The notes under the pieces were generated by a model. That model ran no database searches and was not told the DNA's origin. It saw only the letters and a program-made list of their open reading frames with translations. Both the position numbers and the translations under genes were made by a program. Below are positions 50,901 to 63,088 of a stretch of DNA of 64,000 bases, piece after piece (positions within the stretch are counted from its first letter, which is position 1; each line of letters opens with the position of its first letter). Origin of the DNA: Adineta vaga (lineage: Eukaryota; Rotifera); NCBI GenBank assembly GCA_021613535.1, contig CP075497.1, forward strand, positions 8,246,001 through 8,310,000, in the 5' to 3' direction.

Positions 50901-52766
50901 TAGCTAATATAGTTAAAATTTCAAGTTTATGTCGTTTCACATGTCTATTATCATCTGAATGAACATAGAATGATTTTAAGTACGGTCCAAAGATTTCTTT
51001 ATGTTTATCAGCTATTGATACAATACATTTGAGAACAATAGTTTGAATTTCACTAAATAGAATAGTACAAAATATGATACTAAATTAAGAAGAAAAAACA
51101 ACTAAACAGTTTTACCGATGATGACGAAGTAAACGAATGAGTGATTTAGCAACAATATCAACTTCACGACGAGGTGCAACATAGTAATACAATTGTGCAA
51201 CTGCCATAACAACCTTAAACAAAAATTGACATATATATATATATATATATCTAAGAGGTAAATGTATTCGTCAAATTCTAAATAGTTATTATTGAGTTGC
51301 TATGATGACTCAACAATGCATCATCGATGTGTCATAATCATACTTCTTAGAAACATGTTTGTTCGATATTGATGACTATAGAAAAACATACAATGTTTTG
51401 TTTACAAATGTACGTAACTTGAAAATTTTCTTTGTATCAGACTCTGTACTTACAGCTGAATTTCTATTCTGTAGTAATGGTTTTGTACATCTTAATAACA
51501 ATCGATGATCACTATCCATAATATATGTTCGTTTATTCAATGCATCATCATCTTCATCATTTTCATCTTTTTCTTGGCCACTTTTCTCATCATCATAGAA
51601 ACTGCTTTTTTCATTTTCACAAGTCTATAAAAATTCGGAAACATTCAACATGAATTTCATTTCTATTCGAATATCTTACCTTATTCGGATCAACAAATTG
51701 AGATCGTGCATATCTTGTTAACATTTGCAAAACAGTTAATTGTCCCCATTCATCAATATCAACAATAAGATTACATAAACGTCGATAATTTTTATGTATT
51801 AAATCAATTCTATCTGGACACACATGTTCAAATGCTTGTACAGCGCTACCATTCACTAACTATACAAATCAAACAAATATATATATATACTTCTATCTCT
51901 CTTCATTGACCTACAATTGTTTTGTCTGCTAATAATTTCGTAATGATTAAAATTAGTTCATCTTTCAATTCGGGATCCAAACTAAATTTTAACAATACCA
52001 ATTAATCAGAACAGTAAAATTAAAAAAAAAACAACATACGCATATAATTTTGCTATGGCATTAGCAGCCGTTTTTCGAACATAAGGTGACATATCATTCG
52101 CTGCATCACGAATTGCAAGCATCATAATTGTAGTAATCGATGGTACACGAATACTGGATAAAACACGAAGTGCACTTGCACGAATTAATTGATTAGGCTC
52201 CTAATATTACAAATAAGAATATGGTTTTAACTTTTTGAATTTCTCTTACTTTTAATCCACGTTGAAATGTTGCGATAGAAAGTAAGGCAAGATCTTGTTG
52301 TTCTTCAGCATAACGCATTAAATAAACATAAACAAGTTTTTTAATTTCCATATTTTTTGAAACAACATTTTTAACAACAGCTGGAAATAGATCAGCTGCA
52401 TCTTTTCCTTTGGCAATCATCTAAATACATTAGATAACAAAACTTTGTTTGTATTTTTATGTACTCAAAAATTCTTACGCCAATTACTCGACGCATCGCA
52501 TCTAATTTCAAATTATCTTTATTACTATCCAGCATTTGTTTTATATCTTCATGTCTTCAATAGAAAAGATGAATTGAAAGTATAGAAATAATGTATAGGT
52601 GATTTTACTTTTTATAATCAATTGCAAAGATGCTTAATGCTGATGCTGGCTCAGGTTGTTCATCAGATGGACTTGGTCCACCTCCTGGTGTTCCTGAAGA
52701 AAATCCAGTTGCTCCTTGCATATTCATTGATGACGATGTTGACATCGATCGTTCGCTAAAACTCAT
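47928..52766 (-). CDS. AP3B1: AP-3 adaptor complex beta subunit
   Basis: Twenty minus-strand exons close in phase (1128 residues; family about 1090): 52766-52609, 52554-52479, 52420-52250, 52200-52040, 51981-51915, 51859-51680, 51624-51454, 51213-51116, 51052-50863, 50808-50623, 50562-50395, 50332-50184, 50133-50030, 49972-49401, 49345-49243, 49190-49087, 49033-48845, 48786-48561, 48503-48350, 48087-47928. The N-terminal trunk has adaptin helices ([20 protein letters not shown], then [40 protein letters not shown]). A very acidic hinge of Glu/Asp/Ser runs follows around 49420-49735, then an ear domain ending VNSDRIVL-like and [16 protein letters not shown]-3 sorts cargo from endosomes to lysosome-related organelles. 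AP3B1 and AP3B2 are vertebrate duplicates; this is the single invertebrate form. Confidence 0.93.
49420..49735 (-). repeat. Acidic low-complexity hinge (GAA/GAT/GAG codon repeats)
   Basis: The coding strand is made of GAA/GAG/GAT runs encoding nearly uninterrupted Glu/Asp with Ser. It lies inside exon 14 of the AP-3 beta gene and corresponds to the phosphorylated acidic-serine hinge of the family. The opposite strand translates as poly-Ser and is not a gene. Confidence 0.85.
51231..51250. repeat. (AT)n microsatellite in an AP-3 beta intron
   Basis: About ten AT units in the 240-nt intron 51214-51453, which is longer than most introns of this gene. Confidence 0.8.
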
Positions 52767-53869
52767 ATTTAACTTAGATATCACTGGCGACTTTCGATAA
52801 AGAGAGAGACTGATGATTATAAGCAGAGAAGAGAAAAAAAGTAAGAATTTTATTTAAGAGAAAAAGAATGAATCATTTAATAAATATGCACACACAGAAA
52901 CCACATCCACCAATAAAAAGTAAAGAATAAAAGATGTCGATCCTGAACAGATCTACCTGGTTTTGCTAGTTTATGTTCATTAATTTAGTATCAACGGAAT
53001 CTTTCTTTTAATAACAAATACAATATGAACATATACGATTGTTGATATACTGTTTAAAGCGACTTGCTTTGAGATTAAACAAATGTTAGAGATATATATT
53101 CTTTTCTATATAGTAAAAGTTTTGCTTAAAATTTCAATGATCATTTATCAGTGTGAAGACTATTCTTTTTCGGGTTTTTTTTTGTAAGTTATCAGTATTA
53201 TGATGTTTTAAAAAAAAACCGATTTGATCGGTATACATCAGTAAAAGAAGGCCAGGCTCATACATAGGAACAAAATCGACGACGGTTCCGCTTCAAAGCA
53301 TCGTTATTTCTTTCTTTCTTTCTCTATTTCTCATTACGAAAGCTAAGAACAAGGCAAATATATATCCATTGAATGATTCAATCGTATAAATGAATTATAA
53401 ACAAAAGACTAACACCTTTTTCAAATCGATAGATTAGTCAAAAATACTGCTCTTTTCTTTCTTATTATAAACAGAATGATAAACCGGGGACAAAAAAAGA
53501 AGAATGTGTTCGAAGGCAATGATGATTGTTGAAAAAATGTGATAATAATGCAAATATATATGTGTGTGTATGTACAGGTATTTCGGCAACCTTCACGGTC
53601 GTGTTTCTTCCTTTTTTTCCTATACTCGCATACGTTTCTCTTGTCATGCTCATTTGCTTCTCTTTTTTTCTCTCAATTTTTTTTCGTGTATCTTTTTTTT
53701 CTCGTATCGTCGTTCTTGTCGCTTCTTTTGGCCGCCACGATCATGATGGTAATCGATGGGACAAATAAGACGAAAACGAAAGGCGCGACCACCATCATCA
53801 GACTAGTCCCAATATACTGAGGTCGGCGACAGTTTATTTTAATACTTAGAAAAAAACGAATCCCAATAA
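52767..53869. other. Divergent intergenic region between AP-3 beta (-) and calpain (+)
   Basis: Must hold both promoters. AT-rich with (CTTT)n near 53310-53323 and pyrimidine-rich DNA at 53580-53710. TTTATTTTAATACTTAG ending at 53850 is acceptor-like, 19 nt before the calpain ATG. No gene seen; the short frames on both strands here overlap each other in low-complexity sequence. Confidence 0.5.
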
Positions 53870-56596
53870 ATGGAGCGCCGAAAGAAGAAACAACAATCAA
53901 ATGATACTCTTCGTCGATCTCGCTCTCCCAAACTTTCAGTTTCTCTTGATCTTGTTGAAAAAACGACCCCTTCACCTCCACGTGTTGATGGTATTCGTAG
54001 TTTACTTTCTCGTAAGAAATATCAATGAAATTAATTTCATCTCTATGTAGTATATATATATGTATATTAATGTTCTATTTATTTTTTCTCAACTAGGTGA
54101 AATCTATTCTCTCCATGAACATATTGCTCAATCTTCTCCCTCAGTTGGTAGTGTGCCACCAATTGATAGGAAATTTTCTGATCCTGAATTTTTACCCATA
54201 CCGGAAAGTATTGCACGAGGCGACGAAGGAACAGCTTTTCTCGGTGTTAAATATCAAGGACGTGTTGCACGATGGTAAATCAATATTGCATTTGTCTTAA
54301 CTTTAATTTTATTTCTACGTTTTTTTAATATCATTTGTCTTAAGGCTACGTCCTGAACGTATTCGATGGTCTAGTGAAGATAAACAATATTCATTAGCTG
54401 TATTCAATCAACCACATCCAAAAGATATTATTCAAGGTCGTCTTGGTAATTGTTGGCTTATTGCTGCATTATCATTAATTGCTGAAGTACCACAAATTTT
54501 GTATAAAGTTATGATTACAAAACAATACAATCCAGCTGGTAATTAAATTGATACTATTCATAAGAAAAGAAATTCAACTCTCATCTTGATTTTTTAGGAC
54601 TTTATCGAGTTCGTTTATGCAATCAAGGTATTTGGCAAGTCGTCACTATTGATGATATGTTACCCGTTTCAACATCAAATTCTCTTGTCTTCTCTCGAAG
54701 TAAGAAAAAACAATTATTTGCACCATTAATTGAGAAGGCACTTGCAAAAATGCATGGTAGTTATATGGCTCTTAAATCTGGTATGAAAACTTAATTTTTT
54801 TCATCATGTCCAAGAAAAAAATGATATATATATATATATTTCTAGGAAGATGTGATGAAGGTTTACAAACATTAACAGGTGAACCATGTGAGGTATGAAG
54901 CAAAAAAAAAACAAGAAATGCTAAATTAAGAAAATATTTGATTAATTTATTGATTAGGTACTCTTTTTACGTTCATCAGATCCTGAAAAAAAACCAGATC
55001 TTAATCAGATATGGACTAGTATACTAGAATCAAGAGCAAAAGGTGATGTTGTCAAATAAAATAGTTTATATTATCTAAGTTTGTTATAGGTTATCTGATG
55101 ACATGTCCCTGTTCGAATAAACGGTTCAGTGAACAAATCTTCAGTCGAATGGGTAAATTAAATGTCAAATGAAATTACAAGAAAAAGAATAATTCCTATT
55201 TCTATCTCTCTCTCTCTCTCTCTACCTCTCATAGGTCTAGAGTCAGATCATGCCTATAGTATTCTTGATGCGCGACAAGTGAATTCTCAAAGACTTGTTC
55301 GTCTACGTAATCCATGGGGTGAAAAAGAATGGAAAGGTGCATTAACAGAAAATTGGACAAAATGGCCAAAAACTATTAAACATAAAATTATTCCATCCTC
55401 TGCAAACGATGGTGTCTTTTGGATGCGTATGTATTCTTATCTATTCAATCAAATCTATCTCGATCTATTTCATCTTTGAATATAGCTTGGGAACAAATGC
55501 CTTCCTTCTTTAGTAGTGTTACTATTTGTAAAGTCAATGCTAATTGGCATGAAGTTTGTTAAAAGATTTTTTGATATGAAACATATTTCATTCATGTTTA
55601 TTTCTGTAGGCTCGTAAACGAGGACAATTCAGTGATTTTTCTTCCACAATCACATCAGCATATGGACTCGATTGTCCATATGGTGCTGAATTGGAAATCG
55701 AAGTCTTCAATGCTGGTGATGGAAATTATTATAATCGTTTAAAAGATCCCGATGTCGATCTCTTTCTAATTCTTCTTAGTTCAAATGGTTATTGTCGAGC
55801 ATATAAACACGATGTCGATTATTATATCACTTTATCAACAGTAGTACCACCTGGTCGTTATATTATATTAGCGGGTTCAATGTCAGTGGTGAATTATTTA
55901 GTTTATCCAGCATTCAACTTAGTTGTACATGGTAGTCAACCATTTGTTGTACATGATCAACCATCATCCTATGAATTAGTCGCCGATGCTTTTCATGCCG
56001 TTGCTTTTCGAGCAAATAATCGTCAAGATATGGGTGGAGGTGTTTCGATTTTAACATTTGATGATAATGGGTAAACAAATTGTTCACTTCTTATATTCAT
56101 TGTAAGATCATTTTTCTTTATTTAGAAATTTTGGTCTTGTTTGTGAAAATAAATCGAATCGAACAGTTCGACTTAGTAGTAATTTTCAAGGTTCAAAAAA
56201 TGTACTCTCTTCGCGGCATGCCTTTCAAATGATTGATACAATTCCTGCTAAAACTCAACAATTAATTGCTATTTTTACTCGAAAGATGTTTTCTAATGAC
56301 GTACAAATCGGTAAGAAACATATTGACATTTTTGTAAACGAATCATTTTCTTTATTCTTTATATTTTAGCATATCAGGTAGGTTTTCTTTTCTTTTCTAA
56401 TTTTAGTATTGATCAATATCATTCGATATAGGCATCTGGTGAATTACTTGATCCTGATCATTATATTCGTGCCAGAAATAATCCACTTGTTCCTCCTCAA
56501 GCTCTCGGTAAGTGATTTTATCAATGATACTTTCATATTCGACTCTGTTCTATTCTATTCATCTTAGGTCTTCATATTCTTCGACCTGTTTATTGA
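53870..56596 (+). CDS. CAPN15/SOL-type calpain lacking N-terminal zinc fingers
   Basis: Fourteen exons in phase (636 residues): 53870-54011, 54097-54274, 54345-54538, 54598-54780, 54846-54892, 54958-55042, 55090-55152, 55235-55426, 55486-55553, 55610-56070, 56126-56310, 56370-56377, 56432-56507, 56568-56596. The catalytic Cys lies in QGRLGNCWLIAALSLIA, the His in SDHAYSILDAR and the Asn in RLVRLRNPWGEKEW, so the protease core is intact. The segment FFSSVTICKVNANWHEAR and the C-terminal region resemble the SOL homology domain of CAPN15/small optic lobes. The N-terminus is short, basic and Ser-rich, with none of the RanBP2-type zinc fingers normally found in that family. Exon 12 is only 8 nt. 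Calpains are calcium-regulated cytosolic cysteine proteases. Confidence 0.9.
55205..55223. repeat. (TC)n forming the polypyrimidine tract of a calpain intron
   Basis: TC repeat directly upstream of the CTCATAG acceptor at 55234; it probably serves as the splice-site tract. Confidence 0.7.
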
Positions 56597-58221
56597 AATT
56601 CTTGATAATTCCCTTCTCTTTGTGTTTAATTCCTTCGGTCTCAACCGGTCATTGTGATTATTTTCTAACAAAACTATGTCAATAGTTAATTTATTTACAA
56701 ATAAAAAAAAGAATATTTTTCTTTTCAATTCATATGATTTGTTCTGAAAACGAACTTTCAGTTCAATTTTTATTCAAATAAAAGTCTCGAATAAAGAAAA
56801 CACAATATATCTTACACTTTTCTTCTCAAATATTATATTAAAGAATAACCTTGCCTTGACAGTACGGGAGACGTATTCGATCAATATGTATTTATATATT
56901 ACAAGTAACGCTCATCCTTGAGGGTGTGTGTGTGTGTTTGCGACTATATATTCCACAACCACGTCATTCATCAAACAAAATCTTTTGTTTCCAATCAATA
57001 CCGAACAGAAAATCTAAGAAATATCCAGATATAAATCCTGAGATTTCCGCTAGTCACCCAACGCCAGGAACTCGGAAGGAAACCGACAGATCTTACGTCA
57101 ATTTTCCAGCAATTCGGAAGCTAGGCTTTCCGCGTTGATTCCAATCACTATTATTCTTACTAATTGATCAATTTTTAATTATTACCAACCTATAGTTTCA
57201 CGACCGACCTCCCTATCAAAATTTCTGCACGAGGTCGCCATTTTGCATTTCGAATTTTGAGTGGATTTAAAATCTAATTTTAACTCTTTCAAAAATCCAA
57301 GCCAGAAAAGACCCTCTTAAGACTTTTCCTATAGTTATATACGCAGAATCAAAAGTTCTATGTTAGTTCTTTGTATAATTGTTACTTGTAAAATGCTTTT
57401 CAGATTCTGTGTTTTTTTTTTACAAGTTGAAAAAACCTTGATTATTTGCTAGATTTCTACTACATTTTCTAGACATGCGTTTCAAACAGACAACTGACAT
57501 TTCATTTTGATAAAACATTGTAATAATTCACTAGTATTCTAAACACAATGCAATAACTCTAATGGTGACCTTGTTTAGTTTATTTTCAATGTAACACAAT
57601 GTATTAAAAAGCATGTCGCATCAAAAGTATTTGGTTTAAGGGCGCCTCTCAGATGAAAAGTTGCGCACTGCCTTTGTCTATAATTTGAATGCATTCCGAA
57701 CTATATATCTCCTTGTAGAAAAAAGTGATTTAAATTCTCCGAAGGCCAAAACTACCTTAAATCTGCTAGAAATCCGTTCTAGTAAGACCTATAAAACTGA
57801 AAATTTCACTAAAAGCACTCCTCACTAGGATCACTCGTTCCTGAAAATTTCAGCCCGAAAGGACTAGGGGTATGGAAAATATTTTCTGAGGAGGGGCCCC
57901 TTACGTAGAGAATAATCACTTGACGCATGGATCATTAAGAAATTATGACAGAAAATATTATACAGAAAGTAAATGTCGTTATCCGTTGCAAGGTCAAATA
58001 GACTAAAGTCATTCAAAATGAAATAAAAAAAACATGATTGGTTTTCTATTCGTCGTTACCTAGTCGACTGATTAGTTCATTGTGAATTAATGCGGTCTGC
58101 TTTTCACATTCATGATTGTACAAGAAGACGACATCGACTATTATTCGTTATTATTCTAACAACGGACATGAGGAAACACACATATATATATGTTGAAATA
58201 AACGTCTTCCTTGACTTATAT
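56597..58221. other. Spacer with unusual, less AT-rich segment (possible dispersed repeat)
   Basis: After two AATAAA-like signals for the calpain, the DNA from about 56990 to 57910 is less AT-rich and has a different texture (GAGGGGCCCC, GGTCGCCATTTTGC, AACTCGGAAGG). It carries no coherent frame. It looks like a decayed non-coding repeat or transposon remnant, but I see no terminal repeats or coding domain. A (GT)n lies at 56922-56937. Confidence 0.35.
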
Positions 58222-59978
58222 ATGAGTAACACAAACAACTGTGATCTCAATATACTCGATTTACCAGATGAGATTTTATGCGTCATTTTGAAGAGACTCA
58301 ATATGACCGATGTTTTTTATTCGCTTGTCGATGTTAATCAACGATTTAATCAATTAATATTTGATGCTATATATATTCGTGACCTTGATGTCACCAATAT
58401 CAGACGCATCAAATCAACAATATCGGATGAAATTTCCTCTGAAGACAATAAAGTTCTTTCCAATATATGCAATAAGATTATACCTCGCGTTCACGATCAA
58501 GTGTATAAACTCACTGTCGATCAATGTTCAAGCAGAAAAATTATTGCGGCTAGTTATCCTCATCTTTATTCGTTATCACTTATAAATTTTTGGAAAAGCA
58601 AACTTCATCAATATTTAACAGGTGTGTGGCATCTTTGTGCTCGTCAGAGCTAAAGAAGAATAATTTTAGCCGATATAAACTGATAATTGTCTATTTTAAA
58701 TTCAAGACGATTTACTTCTTCGTGATCTTCTTGCTAAACAGATAACACACCTTCGTATCGATATCAGAATGAAACCCAAAAGACGATCGCAAACTGTTTC
58801 AAAGATTTTTGCATTAATCTTATCGTTATGTAACAAATTAATTGTTTTGGATTTTTGTGACATGTTTCGCACAGGAAAACGTTTGGTCGGTGTTCCTTAT
58901 ATACCATCAGTAGATTATAGAACTTCAACTTTAAGCATATTGCAAATCAATGTCGAGTCTTTATGATTTTCTTTGTCTGCTCGACGGTCGTCTCATGTCT
59001 TTGGCAATATTAGTTATTCATGTGGAACGTATTTTTAAAATGCCAGTAGATATAGATTGTGTAGTAAGTATAGTGTTAATAATCGTTTTGTATCGAAAGA
59101 TAATTAATAAAGTAAAATGATTGTTTACTTTTTCTAGAAACAACTTTCCAAATTGAAATGTCTTTCATTAAAATCGGTGAATTATACAGATTGTTATGAT
59201 GGTTTAATTGTTCCATTACTGTGTCCAATGACGAATCTTGCCGAATTAAAATTATCGTTGTCAGTAGTGAGATTCAACGCAAGCTATATTGTGGCATTCA
59301 ATTATATGATCAATTTCTCATTTATATGACCAAACTAAAACAGTTTACATTTCGTATCGATACTAAAGTGATCAGCAGTAAAATTATCGATGAACTTCCA
59401 TCGAATGAACAGATTCAATGCAGTTTCAGTGGAAGAGGTTATCAAAAAGTTGCTTCATCCGTTTATACTACTCCAGTTTATAAAGGAAACAGGTGTCATA
59501 TCTATTCACTTCCGTATAAATTTGATCATTTTATCAATTTGAATAATTCGTTTCAAGGTTGTATTTTTGAAAAAGTTCGGTGTTTGACGATGGATGATGA
59601 TATCTCCTTTGAATCCAAACTATTTCAATACATTTCTCGATGCTTTCCTTATCTTGAATTCTTGTCAATATCTAATACTCATGCACAAGAAGACAGGCAA
59701 AATTTGACAATATTTATCACTTTCGCTTGTTTGAAACAGTTGGATCTTATGTTTGCACATGCGGACTATGCTGAACAGCTTCTCGTCGTGAGCAAAACTT
59801 ATCTACCTCGTTTACGGTATTGTGCATCGAATATGAACAACTCGAAAAAATAACCAATAATTTTACCCAGAATGTAGAATGTTTTAATTTCGGCAAACTG
59901 AAGTATCTTAAAGGTTCTCAACGATTTATTAATTCAGACAAGGTTCAACAATATTTTCCGCTGCTACAAAGTGTTTGA
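58222..59978 (+). pseudogene. F-box-like / LRR-like protein relic with three frameshifts
   Basis: Exons 58222-58621, 58707-59063 and 59138-59978 read as one F-box-like protein only if the frame is changed three times. The N-terminus has an F-box-like motif (LDLPDEILCVILKRLNMTDV, then SLVDVNQRFNQLI). The second exon continues (ITHLRIDIRMKPKRR, then LILSLCNKLIVLDF), then shifts near 58945-58962 into SLYDFLCLLDGRLMSLA. The third begins KQLSKLKCLSLKSVNYTD, shifts near 59270-59290 into GIQLYDQFLIYMTKLKQFTF, and shifts again near 59810-59825 into EYEQLEKITNNFTQNVECF, ending at TGA 59976-59978. From memory this order of segments belongs to a family expanded in bdelloid rotifers. Active members would be SCF-type ubiquitin ligase adaptors. 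Sequencing indels are the alternative to decay. Confidence 0.7.
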
Positions 59979-60679
59979 ATGAAAGAAAATTAAATATCTT
60001 CTATCTTCAGTGCACCACAACAAGTAAAAGAACCATAGATGAGATAATCTCTATTATTTAATATTGAATTATGTTAAAACTGTTTACTTATCTACAAAAC
60101 ATAATCCTTACCTGCAGATTAATTCTGCAGCCTTGAAATAGGAAGAAAGATGTATTTTGTGAAGTATATGATTTGGAAAGTGGCATGTATGACGGATAAG
60201 GTGCTAAAAATGAAAGATATTAAATTAGAAGATTTAACATTTTGAAACAAGAAAAGTTTTGAAATTCGGATTAATACTGAACCATTGGACGATGATATCC
60301 GTTAAATGTTATATTAATAAATTCAGTATGTTATGTTTGATGCATTGAAATATCAAGTAAGATGCGAATATCATCTTTTCTTCATAAATTAATTTTTAAA
60401 ATAGTATTCCAAAGTTAGAAATGAATCGAAAGAAGTTTTTATCAGTGAGATTCAGTTGATTTAGCAACATACATCAAATTTAGTGTTCTACTTTCAAATG
60501 GCACAACGCAAGTTTTATTTACCCCTGATGGGACTGCGCTTAAAAGCTTTCAGTAATAATTCTAGGTTATTGATTGATCAAAAGCCTTCAACTAAATCCA
60601 TATTATGTATCAATAAAAGACTAAATAGAAATCGATCGAATATAATAATCTATATTTATTTCACATGAATATAAACTTC
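59979..60679. other. Spacer between F-box relic and GUF1 3' end
   Basis: AT-rich, with no supportable gene. The first part may be 3' relic of the F-box copy. AATAAA-type signals for GUF1 on the minus strand are not exact. Confidence 0.4.
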
Positions 60680-63011
60680 TTATTTTCTTTTTAATACAGC
60701 TATAATTGCTTCACGTGGTACTTGAATATTCGCAATGGATCTCATTCTTTCTTTGCCTTCTTCTTGTCGTTTGATTAATTTCATTAAACGTGTTTTATCA
60801 CCTCCATATAATTTTGCACCAACATCTTTTTTATACGGTGCAATATGTTGTTTTGCAAGTATACTTGAATGAACTTTAGCTTCAATTTTAATTGCATACT
60901 GTTGTCGATCAATATTTTCTTTTAATTTAAGAACTATTTCTTGACCAACTACTCGCGCACGTTTAGCATGACAAAGTACAGATAATTCATCGATTTCTTC
61001 TTGATTAATACAAATACGCATTTTAACTATATTCGATTTTTCATAGCCACTATCTTCATAATCAAATGTTCCATAACCTGATGTGATTTGTTTGAGTTGA
61101 TCAAAAAAATCATAAACGATTTCAGCTAACGGTAATTTATATTTTAATAATGTTCGTTTGTCATCAATACAATATTCTTCAATTAAGACTCCTCGTCGTT
61201 CATCACAGATTAATTTAATAATTGGAGCAAATTGTGTGGGAGTCAGGATTTGACCATGAACAATAGGTTCAAGTGTTTCACGGATAATATTTGTATCAGG
61301 CCATTTTAATGGATCAGAAATAGTGAGAAGATCGGAACCATGATCTTTAATATTATCTTTTCCAACAATACGACATTGATAAGCAACACCAGGAAATGTT
61401 GTGATAACTTGTTGAGCGAATTCGGATTGTAATCGTTGATTAAATATTTCCATATGAAGTAAACCCTTTCAAATGAAGAAATAGATACAATGAAAATGAA
61501 AGAGATTCTTACGAGAAATCCTATACGCATGCCTTTACCAAATGCTACAAGGAAATAAGGAATAAAAACAAATGTATGATTGGAAGTATGTGTTTCTTAT
61601 TTACCTGGATTTGACGTGGGAACAATTCGAACACCAGTATCATTCAATGCTAATCTTTCAATTGATTGCTCGAAAATATTATATTGTGCTTCTTCAAATG
61701 GAAAAAAACCCGCAAACTAAAAGAAAAATTATCAAATCAAGTAAAACATATTCTCAATCACTGACCACCATTGCTTTTGGAACTTTAAATGTCTGTAATG
61801 GTTCAACATTTACACCTGAAGAGAATAAGAATAATATTAAGTATTCTATACGTATCATCGCTTTTCGTTTGTTCGTTTTTCAATACTAGAACACTCACCA
61901 ACCTTGATGATAAAATGTATCTCCAACAACTGTATCTTGAATATGTTTTGTATCACAAATAATATATCCAACATGACCAGCATATAATGCATCTGTTTTT
62001 ACTCGATCAGGATACATAAATATACCTAATATATATATATATATATATTCGACGAAAGTGGAATTTTCTAAAGAAAACATCTTTCGAATTACCTGTTTCT
62101 AATACTGTATAATTTTTTCCAGATAATTTGCTAGAAATTTTATCTCCGGCTCGTACAATGCCATCGGTGACTGCAACATTGATAATTGTTGAATTGATAG
62201 CTGATGAATATACGGAATCAAATACAAATAATCGTAGAGGACCTGTTCGAGAATAATTTGGTGGTGGAAGTTGTTCAACAATTTGTTCTAATATCATTCC
62301 ACAATTAGTTCCATGTTTGGCAGATATTTGAATAATATTTTTAGAAGAAAGTCCAAATTCAGATTCTATCTGACGAATTGTTCGTTCAACTTTTGCTTCT
62401 TTTAAATCAATTTTATTGATAACGGCAATAACTTCCATAAATGAATCACAGGCAAGTAGGAAATTTGCTACTGTTTGTGCTTGAATACCTTGAGCAGCAT
62501 CGACAAGAAGAATAGCAGATTGACATGCAGATAATGATCGAGCAACTTCTGTGGAAAAATCGACATGTCCAGGTGTATCGATTAGATTCAATAGATACGT
62601 TTGATTTTTATGTGGATAAAACATTGAAACAGCAGCTGCTTTGACAGTTATTCCACGTTCTCTTTCAACATCAAGTTTATCAAGAACTTGACGATTTTCT
62701 TTAGATTTTGGTATTGCACCTGTTAATTCTAGCAGACGATCAGCAAGTGTTGATTTTCCTAAAAGATATTATTTGAAATCAAATCAGTTCGTTTGAATGA
62801 AATATTCAATACCATGATCAACATGAGCAATAATACAAAAATTTCGTACTAATGATGTTTCAAATGCATCCATTTTAATCGAACGAAGTGCTCGTTCGAC
62901 AACTAGAGTCGGTTGATTCTCTGCATGTTGAAAACGGTATGGTATATAGATTCGATACAAAGAACGGAACGCTCTCTGACAAACTAATGAAACAAAACTA
63001 CACGATTGCAT
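60680..63011 (-). CDS. GUF1: Mitochondrial translation factor GUF1 (LepA/EF4)
   Basis: Seven minus-strand exons in phase (655 residues): 63011-62813, 62758-62093, 62025-61903, 61815-61766, 61716-61605, 61544-61513, 61465-60680. The N-terminus is basic and aromatic with few acids, fitting mitochondrial import. GTPase motifs are complete: G1 IIAHVDHGKSTLAD, G3 LIDTPGHVDFS, G4 VINKIDL, G5 ISAKHG. LepA-specific parts follow: VEPLQTFKVPKAMVFAGFFP, FGKGMRIGFLGLLHMEIFNQ and the C-terminal LYGGDKTRLMKLIKRQEEGK, then IANIQVPREAIIAVLK. EF4 remobilises stalled ribosomes by back-translocation. Its ATG lies 77 nt after the stop of a same-strand PPR gene, with an acceptor-like tract just upstream. Intron 62026-62092 contains an (AT)n. 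Confidence 0.95.
62029..62049. repeat. (AT)n microsatellite in a GUF1 intron
   Basis: About ten AT units directly beside the acceptor of intron 2 of the minus-strand gene. Confidence 0.8.
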
Positions 63012-63023
63012 TTATCAAAACAT

Positions 63024-63036
63024 CTATAAGAAAAAA
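63024..63036 (-). promoter_or_regulatory. Splice-acceptor-like tract 12 nt before GUF1 ATG
   Basis: On the minus strand CTTTTTTCTTATAG lies in the 77-nt gap between the PPR stop and the GUF1 ATG. It is as strong as any acceptor inside the genes. The gap is too short to hold a normal promoter plus 5'UTR intron, so a spliced-leader acceptor is a good explanation. An AATAAA overlaps the PPR stop codon (63084-63089). Confidence 0.5.
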
Positions 63037-63088
63037 GATCAATTTCTATTTGAATGCGAATATGAAGGAATAGTTTTCTTTCGTTTAT

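Noticed and set aside
60483-60668. 61-codon frame between the F-box relic and GUF1
   Set aside because: No domain or splice sites; AT-rich spacer.
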